This document shows positions 1 through 11,663 of a stretch of DNA of 64,000 nucleotides, in pieces. The position numbers were made by a program, and so were the translations under genes. The notes under the pieces are model-generated. The model did not search any database. It saw only the letters and a program-made list of their open reading frames with translations, and was not told where the DNA came from. Location: the NCBI RefSeq assembly GCF_020921035.1, contig NC_063155.1:7797001-7861000 (forward strand), written 5' to 3'. The stretch is from Rhodamnia argentea. Lineage: Eukaryota > Streptophyta > Magnoliopsida > Myrtales > Myrtaceae. How positions within the stretch are numbered: position 1 is the first letter of the stretch; each line of letters opens with the position of its first letter.

Positions 1-1850
1 GAGTAGGATGAATTGTTATATGTTCAGAAGCTTTTGGTCGTTAGTATTTTGAGTAGGATGAATTGGAAAATACTATGCTGTGAGGATCTAGGAGAGAATT
101 TGCTCTGTTCTTGAATGATCCATTTTTCTGATACTAGGCTATCTTTCGGCTTTATCCCTTATTATCATGGGCAAGCAACAATATTCCTCTTCTCATCCTT
201 GGTTACACTGAAGAGTTCGTGTTGCATATGCTGTAAATCTATTGACTTGCAAAGGCCATTATTCTTCTGATAGGGGGTCAAATTGATACTCATTTCGGAC
301 TGTTATCTTGGGTTTGAACAAGAGTACCCCATTGAAGATCTTCCTTTCGGCACATAAAAGTGGACAATGGCTAGACTTGGCATGCTAAGCATCCACGAGG
401 GCATCTGGATTTTCTATGGTAGTGGACAATGGCTAGACTTGGCATGCTAAGCATCCACGAGTGCATCTGGATTTTCTATGGAAAAGGCAGCAATTCTTCT
501 TCGAGGACAGAGCGAAAGATGGAAGGAGCCGAGTATCAGGTGCACTTGCTGATTTGAACGTCTTTTTCTCATCGAGAGTTGTTCACAACGCATAGCTTGT
601 TATTATTTACATGACGAGATTGGTTATTTAAGGGAAACAGTTCTATCAAATAACTTTTGCTTTAAATTATGCAAACTTATTAATATGTGAAAAAAATCAT
701 TTTCAGTAATATTCTGCCTCCTCTGCTGTGAATCCGGATAAAGTTCCTTTGTAAGAGGGACTTAACGTGCCTTCCTTGAATAATGAATTACTATTCTGCA
801 GGGAGATGAAGGTGACTTTTCGCCATTATATATTGTCCTCTGAAGCTCTCAAAGTACATAGTTCTGTTCCGTGCTTCATTGCAGAAGACGAAGACCTAAG
901 CTTGTCGGTGCGAGTGCTCTTTTTCATGTTCATTCATGATCTTACCTGAAATACGAGATATATGAAAACCAGCAATCTATTGTATGGAAAATTAAGTGAA
1001 ACGCTCGGGAGGCTGAACTTCAATCAGCCTAAAGTCAATCTTAATATTCTTCGCCTTTGGTAGATAACATTTGATGAGGTAATGTTATTTGATAATATAT
1101 GATTAATTTCACTACCGGATAAATCAAATGAAGCTTTTGGAATTCCAGACTTGTTTTAGGAGATTGCTTGAGATGTACGAGTCTATGACCGAAGACCTAG
1201 TTTGAAATTTTGATGCAATTTGGTGCTCATGAAGTTATTTCTGTGTGAAAGGCTGAGTAATGGCTGCTTAAGAAAGGTGTGCTCTGGTCTTCAAATTGAG
1301 ACTCTCGTCTCTGCCATGTCAATTCTGGTGATCCAACGTATGAAATTGGCACGCCAGTGCAGCTTTGAGGCCTCCACGATTTGAGTTCTCAATTACTCTT
1401 TTCGGTTATTTATAGATGAGATTTGAGTTCCATTTGCTTTATGCGAAACGAATGATTGGGGGAATATTTTTCTAAAAATGATTGTTTATTTCTCTCACGA
1501 AATTGAAAATAAAACAAATTCATCGATATGATCTGTTATAATAATGAGGAACATTTTTTCATTGGCTAATTATCTCAAGTGATATTTGAATTAAAAAAGA
1601 AAAAAAATTCAAACATGCATACAATCATTCTAAAAGAACATTTTCTGAACGACACGAATGGAGCATTGTCTTTCCTATAATTTTGCCGACCATCTTTGCT
1701 GAGTCACCAGCATAGAGATACGACTTTCGAATGAGATGCAAATTGTTTCTGAAGGACGTAACCTGAATCTGCATTCATGCGAATTTGCTCTCTCAATTTC
1801 GTCAACCAAATGTGCAAAAACCGCCGAAGAACGGAGATTCTCTTAACGCT
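1..1850. other. Intergenic DNA 3' of the first P450, no gene recognised
   Basis: No ORF here matches a family I know. One weak hint of a plus-strand terminal exon is an AG acceptor near 800 followed by a 13-codon reading that ends in TGA near 842; I cannot link it to a product. The rest is AT-rich. A short word (gagtaggatgaattg) occurs twice, at 1-15 and 51-65, and a larger tandem duplication follows at 359-482. Confidence 0.35.
359..482. repeat. 62-bp tandem duplication, two copies
   Basis: Two adjacent copies of a 62-bp unit start at 359 and 421 and differ at about one base (gagggcat versus gagtgcat). Near-identity suggests a recent local duplication. It lies in non-coding DNA and no function is evident. 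Confidence 0.9.
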
Positions 1851-2575
1851 TCAGCTCGAGGCCTTGTACACATGCGAGGCGAGTCTCGGTTTCGGGTGGA
1901 CCAACAAAGGCTCGGAGCGCTGTAGGGTAAGCCCGTAAGCTTCGTCCATGTTAAGGTTCTCCGCCATTAGCCCGTTGGCCAACTCCCAGTCGAAGGCGTG
2001 GGCCAATGTCGCCGTCATGAATTGGACCATCCTCAAGCCCAAGCTCATCCCCGCGCATACCCTCCGCCCGGCCCCGAATGGAATGACCTCGAAATCATTA
2101 CCCCTGACGTCGACATTGGGCTTCTCACCGCCCGGCAGGAACCTCTCAGGCCGGAACACCAGTGGCTCGGCCCAGGCATCGGGGTCGCGGGCTATGGCCC
2201 ACACGTTGACTAGCAGCGTGGCGCCTTTGGGGATGTGGTAGCCGTTGATCTCGCAGCTCTCGGCCGCGATCCGTGGGAGGGATAGAGGGGTGGACGGGTG
2301 GAGCCGGAATGTTTCCTTGATCACGGCTTGGAGGTACGTCAGGCGGGGTAGGTCGAGCTCGGTAACGAGGCGGTCTCGTCCCACCACGGAGTCGATCTCT
2401 TCCTGGACTTGGGCCAGGATTTTGGGGTGCCGGATGAGCTCGGCGATGGCCCATTCTGTGGTGCTAGAGGAAGTGTCGGTACCCGCCGTGAACATGTTCT
2501 GCAACGCGGGCAATTTATATTACATGGTATACACCTAATCTAACGATCTAGACATATTACATGAGTACTATTTCC

Positions 2576-2618
<43 letters not shown>

Positions 2619-3805
2619 CTAGAAGCAAAGCTTTGATTTCAGTATCCGTGAGCTTCCCTCCTTCCTCATCAGCAACATCCTGTAATAAGATCAAAGTACT
2701 CAACAAGTCATTGTGCTTGCTCCCGGCATTGCCCATCTTGGCCCTGTGCTCCTCTACGATGGCCGTCAAGAAGGCGTCGAAGCGCTTGTGCAGCCTCTTC
2801 ATCTTGGCCGCTACTCCTTGGAGGTCGAGCCACTCGAGGGCCGGCACGAAGTCGCCGATGTTGAACACGCCCGCCAGCACCATCACCTCCACCACCATCG
2901 ACTTGAACTCGTCCGCCTTCGGGTCGCCCACGCCGCTACCGTCCCCGAACACCCTCCTCCCCAGCATCACCCGCCCCAGGGCGTTCACCGTGCACACGTT
3001 GAGCAGCTGGGCCAGGTTCGCTGGGGCTGAACCCGCGCGCGCCAGCGCTCTAGTGAGTATCGCGACCTCTTCCTGTTACATTGAAATGAATGATGCCAAA
3101 CGGGCAAAAGGATATAATCAAACTATAGTTTTACGAGGGAATCTAATCTTGGGATAGATTTGATATGAGTTCCAAAGTTCGGGGCGAAATTGAAAAATGG
3201 ACAAAAGCTGAGGACTTCTATTGCAATTTGAACTTTTATATATATATATATATTGATCGGAAAACCTCTATTTTGACATCTAGAAGAGAGCGGGTATTTA
3301 TGTAAAAGTTATGGGTCCCACGGAGCATGAAACATTTACTTATGAGTTAGAAGCTCAATAAACCAATCACCTGCCGAACATGTCTATAATCGTCGAGGGC
3401 CTTGCCGGAGAAGAGATGGACAGCGCTTATCTTCCTCAGCATCCGCCACCGCGGTCCGTAGGGCGCGAACACCATGTCCTGGTAATTGTACGCGATGTGC
3501 TTCGCCCCGGAGTTGGGCGGCCGGCTCGAGAAGTTGGCGTCGTGGGCCTTCAGGAACTGGGCGGCCACGGAGGCCGACGCTGCCACCACCACGTCGACGA
3601 GCCCGAGCCGCAGGCCCAGGAGAGGCCCGTGGGCCCGGGCGAGGGCCGCGATGGAGTGGTGGGGCATGGGGCCGAGGTGGGGCAGGTTCCCGACGAGGGG
3701 CCACGGCCTCGGGCCGGGGGGGAGCCGGCGGGCGGGGCGGCTGAGGAGGGAGTAGAGGAAAATGGAGATGGCTATGGTGGCTAGGATGAGGTAGAGGGGC
3801 GCCAT
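1851..3805 (-). CDS. Cytochrome P450, flavonoid 3'-hydroxylase-like (CYP75B), copy 1
   Basis: Three coding exons on the minus strand: 3805-3371, 3072-2620 and 2498-1851, giving 511 aa with all junctions in frame. The family is an ER-anchored monooxygenase that uses NADPH-P450 reductase to hydroxylate the B ring of flavonoids at 3'. Visible features are an N-terminal membrane anchor (residues 1-20), the proline hinge PPGPRPWPLVGN, VVVAAS in exon 1, the I-helix AGTDTS (about 301-306), ETFR (358-361), FRPERF, GGEK (about 419-422) and the heme loop FGAGRRVCAG with Cys about 444. VVVAAS and GGEK are features I associate with F3'H rather than F3'5'H. Intron 2 is only 121 bp, and its donor runs straight into a (CT)n tract. 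The length is normal and no lesion is visible. A same-strand paralogue lies 13 kb away beyond HSP101. Exact substrate is inferred. Confidence 0.9.
2580..2612. repeat. (GA)n microsatellite in P450 copy 1 intron 2
   Basis: A run of about 16 GA dinucleotides on the plus strand. On the gene strand it is (CT)n and begins a few bases after the GT of the exon-2 donor (2619-2618). Length polymorphism here would sit next to a splice site. Confidence 0.95.
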
Positions 3806-4063
3806 GGCCTTAGAGAGTTATGTGATTTTAGGATGTTACTTTTAGGAGATTTTATAATTGGGGGGTGGGGTGGGTTACACAATAGAATTAAGCGAGTGAA
3901 ATTGGTTTTGGTGCGGGGGTGAGTATTTGGCATTGGAATGTTAGAGAGCACGTGCCTTTGAACGGTTGTTCATTACAATATGACAACCCCACCCTAACCA
4001 ATTTGAATCAATGCAAACTTTATTATGACCCATGAGTGGTAAGTGAGATATTCAGATGGAAAA
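3806..4063 (-). promoter_or_regulatory. Upstream region of P450 copy 1 with a G-box
   Basis: A perfect CACGTG G-box lies at 3949-3954, about 145 bp upstream of the ATG, inside the phrase gagagCACGTGcctttg. The corresponding stretch upstream of P450 copy 2 reads gagagCACAGGttttg, so the box is not kept there. A CCTAACC motif near 3991-3998 resembles MYB AC elements that act on phenylpropanoid genes. Both assignments are motif matches only. No convincing TATA box was identified. Confidence 0.45.
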
Positions 4064-4610
4064 CGGGAAAATTATCGAAAAGAATCTTAAATTTATCGTC
4101 CTTTTTGCCAGTTTAGTCCTAATTTTTTTTTTTCCAATTGAGTTTATTTGACCAATTTTGATCGGAAAATCGTTGTCGTGGACGCCGGGCGTCCTGTGTG
4201 TGACAGTTGGCATTGACGTGGATAATTTTTAAATAGCATTTTTTTTAATGTTTTTTTCGAATTTTTATTGCTTAGTTTTTATTTTTTTTTCTTTACCAGC
4301 ACAAAAAAAAAATGTAAAGAAAAAAAGGAAAATAAAAAAATTCAAAGAAAAATGTTATTAAAAATTATTCACGTCAAGCCACCCGTGCCACTTAGAATGG
4401 CTAGCATTCACGTCGGCGTTTTTAGCCAAAATTAGCCGGATAGACTCGATTGGCAAAATGTGAAAAGATTTAAGATTAAATTGACAAAAAATGCAATAGA
4501 CTTAAGGCTTCTTAGACAAGTTCCTAATTAAAAAAATTAATCTTTATGAACAAATTGACAAAAATGTAATAAGTTCGGGATTTTTTTAACAATTTTTCTA
4601 TAAACAAAAA
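4064..4610. repeat. Fold-back MITE, family M1 (copy a)
   Basis: Long imperfect terminal inverted repeats are built from phrases such as 'ttaggactcaattggcaaaat'. They flank a core with poly-T and poly-A arms and the phrases 'gacgtggataattttt' and 'aaaaattattcacgtc'. The same plan recurs at about 5045, 6283, 17650, 43740 and 56395. No ORF. A non-autonomous DNA transposon is the best reading; the superfamily is not determined. Confidence 0.7.
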
Positions 4611-5044
4611 AGAGACTAATCTTTGCCGGCTATAGAAATCGTTCTACCAAAAATGAAATGTCTAACGCCTATGTTGTATGGTGCGGTGTCGTATCTTAGG
4701 AGGAGGGTGGGATGGTTTTCGCAGATTCTGTGGTCATTTGCAATTCAAATTCAAAGTTTTGGTGGTGCACGCGACAATGATGTGCTGCGATTCAAAGTTT
4801 TACATGTTACTTTGACCAATAACTTCTGCGATTTTTTTTTTTACCTTAGTTTAGAAGACTCTTTACGGCGAATTTGTTAGGTCTTCGAAAAGGGAGCGGG
4901 GTCGAGACTTGTCGCCATGAGGCTAGGGTGGGACGGGGCATTTGCAAGCTGCTAGTAAGTTAATTCTGTTCTGTTCTACATTTTGTACATGCATTAACTC
5001 CTCTGTTCTACCTCAACTGCTATAGTCAGACTAATTTTGGCCGT
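4611..5044. repeat. Dispersed repeat, also seen at 5355-6180 and 9200-9370
   Basis: The phrase around 4621-4700 (ctttgccggc, cctaccaca, ggtgcggtgtcg) recurs at 5365-5415 and continues at 6096-6130, with an LTR-like element between the two parts. The part at 4850-5040 (cgccatgaggctagggtgggac, then ctcctctgttctac) recurs at 9235-9355. It is non-coding, and the copies are diverged. Confidence 0.6.
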
Positions 5045-5365
5045 GACCTTCGCCGGCACAGAAAAAAAAAAAATAATAAAGAAATAAATATAGAAAGTTC
5101 ACAATAAAAAATTGAAATTATCAATATATTATAAAAAAAAATATTCACGTTTGAACCGTCTGATCATGTCATGTAATTTTGACGTTACGGCGTAAGATGC
5201 TTAAGTCGGGACGATTTATTTGTCCAAAATTAGCTGAATGAACCCATTTGGTAAAACGTGAAAATATTTATGACTTAATTGGCAAAATTAAAAGGTTTAA
5301 GATTCAATTGATGAAAGTGCAATAAGTTCAAGACCTTGTGGATAATTTTTCCGATAGAAAACTAA
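5045..5365. repeat. Fold-back MITE M1 (copy b, right half only)
   Basis: Carries the M1 right arm: 'atattcacgt', 'aaaattagctgaatgaa', 'gtgaaaatatttatgacttaattggcaaaatt' in shortened form, and 'gcaataagttcaag'. The matching left arm is not obvious, so this is probably a truncated copy. Confidence 0.55.
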
Positions 5366-5415
5366 ACTTTGCCGGCAATAAAAATTGTCCTACCACATGG
5401 AATCTCTAATGCTAC

Positions 5416-6095
5416 TATCACGGCCCTACGAATTTTCATACAAAAATAACCATGATGCATTCAATGGACCGACCGATGGATCAGTCCGTGAATAAAGTGG
5501 ATAGTGTCATGAATCAACTGAATGACCGAGCAACCGATCCATCGATCATGCCACAGATCGTACAACGGATCATGCTGAGCGGCCGAGTGAACGATCCATG
5601 CATCATGCTGAACGGTCAAGCGGTCGACCTGGGGATCATACGGTATGGACGGGCGATCAACGCACGAATCATGCCGAAAGATCGATCCATGGATCATGCA
5701 GCTTCGATCAGCGCACGACCAGTGACCGTGCGAGTCTGGCCCAGGGACCCAGGTGACGTGGCCAGTTCTTGTCCCAGTATTTCTGGGTGACGTGGCCAGC
5801 TCCTGTCCCAGCAGAGAGTTACTTGGTCCTTTTAGACCTTGTAGAAACACACTAAAGTCATGTGATGTGATGGGATGTGATGTGATCCTAGGTGACTCAA
5901 AAGTCCAACAAAGGACGAGGAACCTTCTTTGTATAAATGGGGATGAGCCCCACCTCTTGAATTCTGAATATAGAGATCTTTCTCATCAGCCTCTGCTCCT
6001 CCGACGAAAATTGTGAATGTGAGTTAGGTGACTTAGGAATCCGTTCCTAAAATTGTACGGATAATTATGAACGCTAGACAAATCGTCCCGTGACA
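5416..6095 (+). mobile_element. Solo-LTR candidate, fossil
   Basis: This segment of about 680 bp begins tatcacggccc and ends cgtcccgtgaca, so its ends are short imperfect inverted repeats. A TATA-like tgTATAAATggggatg near 5931 is followed by a leader-like stretch, the arrangement expected inside an LTR. It splits a sequence that is contiguous in a related copy at 4621-4690, which acts as a paralogous empty site. The flanks (ctac and ttac) may be a worn target duplication. A degenerate gatcatgc-rich stretch fills 5452-5710. No gag or pol was seen. The family is unresolved, and it looks old. Confidence 0.45.
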
Positions 6096-6282
6096 TTACG
6101 TTATGTGGTGTGGTGTCAAATCACGCTGCAATGTGATTCAAGTTTGGTGGGGCACGCGACAGTAATGTTTTGATCTTCCCCCTCTTCCACCTAATCTTCC
6201 TATAGTCACAATTTTACACTTCATAACAAGCCTCAAGCCCTCGTCACCCCCATCTATTACATAACCCCTTTTTACGAGAATT

Positions 6283-6680
6283 ACCAAAACAAAAATCCTA
6301 AACTTTATAGCATTTATACTGATTCAGTTCTAAATTTTTTAATTGTGACAATTCAACACTCAAATTTCTCCACGTTTTGCCAACGTAATCCATCGGGTTA
6401 ATTTTGACTAGAAATCGCGGACGTGAACTACGGTCGTCCCAGTCGACACAACCGGCGCTGATGAAGGACAAAATCTTTTTTTTCATTTTTTTTTTTTTTT
6501 TTCATTCTTCCTTCATTGGTTGTTGGGACTAGCCACGATCTGGCGAGGTCGAGCCTTTCTAGCTTTGGGCGCGACCGACCCTCATTGGCATTTGGTGAGG
6601 GCAACCTTTGGCCGTCTCGTCTTGGCAAATGCTGACGTGGGTGACCTTGCATGAGGCACATATGGGTCGATGTTCTCAAC
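6283..6680. repeat. Fold-back MITE M1 (copy c) with GC-rich core
   Basis: The left arm resembles other M1 copies (tttatactgattcagttctaaa, then caacgtaatccatcgggttaattttgac). It is followed by a poly-T stretch and a GC-rich segment at 6530-6660 containing 'ggtgagggcaacc', which resembles the cores at 44090-44150 and 57330-57400. The right arm is not clear. Confidence 0.5.
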
Positions 6681-7574
6681 CCCTTTAAGCAAATTTAGGC
6701 ATAGTAATTGTTGAAGTTTGTTTGCAAAACAAATAAAAGTGCCCTTTTCTAATCCCACGTAGGATAGAAGGAAAAGTGCAAGTCTCTTTATTATTTAAGA
6801 GGATATTATAGTCTTTAAAAAAAAAAAAATGGACAAATGAGCTAGACTCCACTATAACCGCGTGAGAGGGCGCGTTTATTAGGGGCACTTAGCACTTTAC
6901 ATGCTTTCGCGATTGCCAATAATTATTGGCACTAACAACAATCATTTTATTTTTCATCTTTCGAAATTATAATAAAAATAAACTGTTGATTCCTAACGAT
7001 TGCAAATATTTTTATTAAATATATTGAGTAGTTGTGTTCGAATGATCAGTTTTAAACTATGAAAAGTTATCTTCTTTCATCTATTATATATTGAGTGACT
7101 CTGTTCTTTTTCGGACTTAACTTCTATTTTTGTTTTCTCAAAAAGATACATTGCCATTGTTACCAATTGTTTTCCTTGAGAGATCATGGAAGAATTATCG
7201 AATTGTTATCTGCTATTCTCACTGAGACTTTGTTGTATTTTGAAAAATATTTGCCGAAAATCATTAGCAACGTTATGAGGCAAATGAATCGTTATAGAAA
7301 GTATTGTCGCGTTTCAAAAGTTTGATTCAATTTCATCCACTTCGATTGATATTTTCCAACAGTAATTGCACATACTCACGCCCTATTTCTCCTAATAATG
7401 CACATACCCGTTTAATCAATTTTAGACAATTGCATGTGAAATTCGATATAACATGATTCATAAAACTTGTATAGATTTTGGAATTGACTAAAAGTGCAAG
7501 AGACAAAATATAAAAGTTTTTGTCACGGCATGAATTTTTCGAACCACTATTGTGGGGAGGGGGATGCAACATTG
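6681..7574. other. AT-rich intergenic stretch, nothing recognised
   Basis: Short ORFs exist on both strands, but none resembles a known protein. There are no splice-like structures or clear repeat ends. I see no supportable feature here. Confidence 0.5.
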
Positions 7575-7862
7575 ATTTTTGGAAAAAATTCTAAATAAGG
7601 ATCTCAAGTGCTTTCATTTTCTCAAATAAGGACCTAAAATGTCATTATTGTCTCAAACAAGAGCTTAAAGTTATTAAATGACTAAATGCCTCTACTAATC
7701 GGTGATTCGGGCCCTTCATTCATACTAATAAGGTCCTCTCAAGTCCTTATTTGAGACAATAAGGGCACTTTAGGCCCTTATTTGAGACAAAGACCACTTC
7801 ATGTCCTTATTTGAAAAAATGAAGGCACTTCTTGTCCTTGTTTAAAATTTTCCCTTGATTTT
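7575..7862. repeat. Palindromic MITE, family M2 (copy a)
   Basis: An inverted array of the phrase 'cttatttgagacaataagggcac' and relatives: the left half reads 'ctcaaataaggacctaaaatg', and the right half is its inverse. A larger copy of the same design lies at 29400-30045. It has no coding capacity. Confidence 0.7.
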
Positions 7863-9199
7863 TTTGACCCCCCATAGTTCAGCTGTCGTTCAATTTACCA
7901 TCCCCACTCAATTGCAATTATGCCCTCTTTGTCGGAGAATCAAAATTCCTTGCAAAATCCGACCCCCAAAAAAGAAATTCCTTGCAAAAATAAAGAACAG
8001 ATAGAAGAAGAACCAAAAAATATAAGAGACAAAAACAAGAGGACGAAGAGCCCAACAAGAGTCCACGAAATACAAGTACAGAGCACATCTGATGTGTCAA
8101 CGTCGGTAATATTGTATCTCCATATGTGGGTATGATGCCATATTCCGGCTCTAATGAGACACTTAAAAGATGAGAAAATATTCAGTGATTTGATACCATC
8201 ACAGCTTGGGAAGTACGGACACTTTCCAAATTCCACACGTGATTAACGTGTGTTAGACATTCGACACGTACTCAACACGTCGGGCAAGCCCAATCCGGCT
8301 TCCGACATGCCATTTCCGAAGAATTCCAATATTTTAGGAGTAAAACTGCAAATTTTTGAAAAACCTAATATTCTGTAAAAAAAAAAAAAAAAAAAACCTC
8401 CACCTAATAGGCTTGGCCACTTTGCCCAAATCCTAATCACGTCTCCTCACACTCCGATGCTCTCTCGCACAACGTTGCTGTTACCCTCTCGGCTCTCTCT
8501 TGCATGGGGTCGGGCTCTCACTCTTTCAGCGCATATACAACGTGACTAAATGTGTTGAAATGCTCTATTTTTTGAGAAATGATGTATCAGTGTGTCGTGT
8601 TGGGTATCGCAATCAAGTAAGCAAGTGCATATATTCCCGCTGCGTAGTCAAGAGTGGACACATCAACTTCTTCCTTCATCACAGACATTCAGATCCGCAA
8701 TCAAGTAAGCAAGCGCCTCGCAGACTCAGCCTGTGTCCCGAACCCCACCCGGTGTTGCCGCTGTCTCCAGCAACCAATCCACCACCTTGCTGTCCCCAAC
8801 GCCGATGATTGCCGCCCTCCTCTCAGCATTCGCAGTCGCAATGTCGGCAAGCAGTGCAACCACTTGGACCTCGAGACCCAACTCAGACCTCATGGTTAGT
8901 CGAGGAGAGCACCAACCTCAGGGACTACCATAGCAGGGAGACGCGTTATGCAGTTGTCAAGCGATTCGTCGATCGAGGGAAGCAAAAACAGCGCCAGTGA
9001 CCAGTTAACTAATCATGGTTTAAGTGGGTTGCAAATGGGTTCGTAATGGATCTATTTATATTCACTTTTTCTGATCTCTTATTTTGCAGAGCCATTTATA
9101 GTGGCTTGCAAAATTTATTATGATCCATTTAAATCCTTTTGAATTATTAAATGGTTTTTGAATCCATTTTGACAGGTCTATTCTCACATAGCTTTCGAC
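7863..9199. other. Intergenic stretch, no gene recognised
   Basis: Overlapping short ORFs occur in a GC-richer patch (8640-9000), but no reading frame matches a family I know. The phrase gcaatcaagtaagcaag occurs at about 8609 and 8697. A degraded gene fragment or captured exon is possible; I cannot name it. Confidence 0.3.
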
Positions 9200-9373
9200 A
9201 TAAGAAGGTAGCCGCGCCGAGGTTCGGTGGTTTAAAAGACTCTTTGTCGCCATGAGGGTTGGGTGGGACTGGGCGTTTGCAAGCCGCTAAGGAGTTATTC
9301 TCTTTTGTTTTACATTTTGCACATACTTGAACTCCTCTGTTCTACATCAATTTTTGTTTTTTGCTAAAAGTTT

Positions 9374-10125
9374 TCAACCACATAGAACATTTTTCCAATG
9401 ATGATTCAAGCTAACAAAATGTGCATATATCATGTTGTATGTATTTACACGGTAAGTAGTATTAAATACCACATTTCCAAAACTTTCATATAGTCCAACT
9501 GGATACACCATTCGGTCTTGTCCGATTGAAACATTATAAGAAAAGTCGTTTCCATTTGATTGTAAGCAATTAAAATTGTTAATGAAACTTGGACAATCAC
9601 CCAGTGAGTTCTCTTTGATTGTAAGAAATTTTGACAACCAAAAGCCAACATTATCCTGTCCTCCTGCTTCACCACTAGGCACTAGGTAGGAATATGCTTT
9701 TGTAACACTTATTCCATCCACAGCCAAAGAAATCATGACTATCTTCATGTGTCCATAGGATTGTATCAGATGTTTTTATTTGTCATCAATGAAAAGATGA
9801 TTATGAAACTCCTTAAAATTGGCAACTAACCAAACTCCATCTTCATTTTTAAATTTAATGCAATTTTTACATCCAGTTCCTTTCACGGTCCTACAAACAT
9901 CTCTTTGTTCATGATATGAGATTGGTGGAAAGTCTCCTTTACAATTATGAAAAAATGCGCATGATCGCAATATTCATTTGTTATTGTTTGCTTTTTGTCT
10001 TCTTCGCACTCCAAAATCCTTGCAAACATCATATTTATTATGTGTATTTTAAGCTTTATCCTAGTTAGCAAATATCTTGCCAATTTTAAATTCAAACTCT
10101 TTATCAATGCTATGCACAATGACAT
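9374..10125 (-). pseudogene. FAR1/FRS-type (MULE transposase-related) fragment
   Basis: Read on the minus strand, the upstream part gives phrases typical of the FAR1 DNA-binding domain: KYDV.KDFGVRRRQKA, then GCKNCIKFKNEDGVWLV and FHNHLF near 9780-9880. The downstream part contains FVSLNHHWKNVLCG at about 9377-9420, matching the 'F.G.NHHG..VLFGCAL' segment of FAR1 and Mutator-like transposases. The segments are in different frames with non-homologous stretches between them, so this is a decayed copy. It could be a dead FAR1-related gene or a MULE remnant. Host FHY3/FAR1 proteins descend from such transposases, and the fragment cannot separate the two origins. Confidence 0.65.
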
Positions 10126-10324
10126 TATTCTTTACTGCCCCTCCAAGTTTAAAAAAAATCTAATCGTTTAAACAAGAAAGATAAATTCAAAACAAGCTTA
10201 AATTCTAAAGATATAAGTCATACCATTTGTCCCAAGAACAAGTCGAGTTAGCTATCGAGGACTAGGAATTATCTGTCTAATATTTGTAAAAATGTAAGTG
10301 ACGTCAAAAGTTTTTTGTCCGAGT
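10126..10324. other. AT-rich spacer
   Basis: A short AT-rich interval between the FAR1-like fossil and the next MITE. It probably contains a further decayed part of the FAR1-like 5' region, but I see no clear motif. Confidence 0.3.
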
Positions 10325-10792
10325 GTACATTATTGAATTAATATCACGAAAAACCCCATACTATCATATATATAATTTATATATATGATAAATTTGCCCA
10401 AATTAACTTTTTGATCACAAAAAATCCAAACTAATACACTCGAAAAAAAACTAATCCAAACTAATTTTGTGGCTATCAAAAACCCTAAACTAGTACACAT
10501 GTGACAAATTTACCCTGCGTTAGTTTCATATAAATTGAATTAATATCACGAAAAATCTCAAACTGGTACACCTATGATAATCGGAGGGTAAAAATCCAAA
10601 ATGGGTACGCCCATCAACCGCTACGTATTATCTAACTCAGCAATTTGACGGCAAAATCTAAACATAAACTAACGAGGATAAATTTGTTACAAGTGTATCA
10701 GTTTTGAGTTTTTTATGGTCAAAACTAATTTTTGGGATAAAATTGTGTACTAATTTGAGATTTTTCGAATTATTAATCCTATTTTATTCCCT
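10325..10792. repeat. Fold-back repeat, family M3
   Basis: The phrases 'gaattaatatcacgaaaaa', 'ccaaactaatacac' and 'gataaatttgccc' are repeated and then appear inverted near 10680-10785 (gttttgagttttttatggtc, gggataaaattgtgtactaat). This is an imperfect palindrome without an ORF, consistent with a MITE. Confidence 0.6.
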
Positions 10793-11663
10793 TTTCGATA
10801 GAATAACTTAAACCGCCTTCTGATAGTGAGTTTTGTTATATGCGTAAAACAGTGATTGCACCTTGCGAACACCCCATACTTCTAATATTGAAAACCTAAC
10901 GAATTAAGCGTGCAGAATCTTTTAAGCCAAACTGAAATTTTTTAGAAAAGAGGAAAGGGAACCATCGGAATAGATAACAACACTTCTTCTTTTTAGTTCC
11001 AGCATAAAGGAGTTAAAGCATGTACTAAAGGTTGATCAGAGACCAGAGGTAATCATTCATCATCGGGGCATTGCCAATTGATTAACAATTTCCATCAACA
11101 AATATCACCGATAGCATGTATAATCGATGCATATTGCCAATGTGTGTTAATACCGATTACTATCTGTTGAAATGTGATTCATACTTCCATTCGACAAGAT
11201 AGCACGTGAATTCCACTCATGAATAGTTACTACTATATATACTCTTTTTCGCTTGTAATTGAGTGACGTAACGTAAGATACTTAGTGCTAATTATAATAA
11301 AATCATCCGCTAAACGTAATCCTAATTAAGGATGAACTAAGATAAAATTTCGTATCTCTATTTCTTTTTCTCGCTAGATTTTGCTTCGCTGTGATTGTGC
11401 GCTGAATCCTAACAATATTGACATTAATGTCTATGGTCATAAACGATATGTCACGGGCATAATAATATTCATCCATTAGTCACGTGATTGTCTATGTTCC
11501 GATTGTAACCTAGGATAAAAATGTCACAAGACTAAACATCTTATAACAATTTACCATCGGAACCACACATAAGAAGATAAACACAGTACCAACAGCATAG
11601 CTGATATCTCGACGACATAAAAAAGGGTTTAAGATTCCGCAACACTTTTTGATGATTTCTCAA
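10793..11663. other. 3' flank of HSP101, no gene recognised
   Basis: AT-rich sequence between the M3 repeat and the HSP101 stop codon. The proximal part presumably contains the HSP101 3'-UTR. No other gene-like signal is visible. Confidence 0.45.

Noticed and set aside
1948-2538. Plus-strand ORFs of about 70-100 codons opposite P450 exon 3, and their equivalents at 16970-17540
   Set aside because: They are antisense shadows of a GC-rich coding exon and have no family match.
5452-5790. 112-codon ORF rich in Asp, Met and Ile
   Set aside because: It is made of a degenerate gatcatgc-type repeat within a solo-LTR candidate and shows no protein-like conservation.
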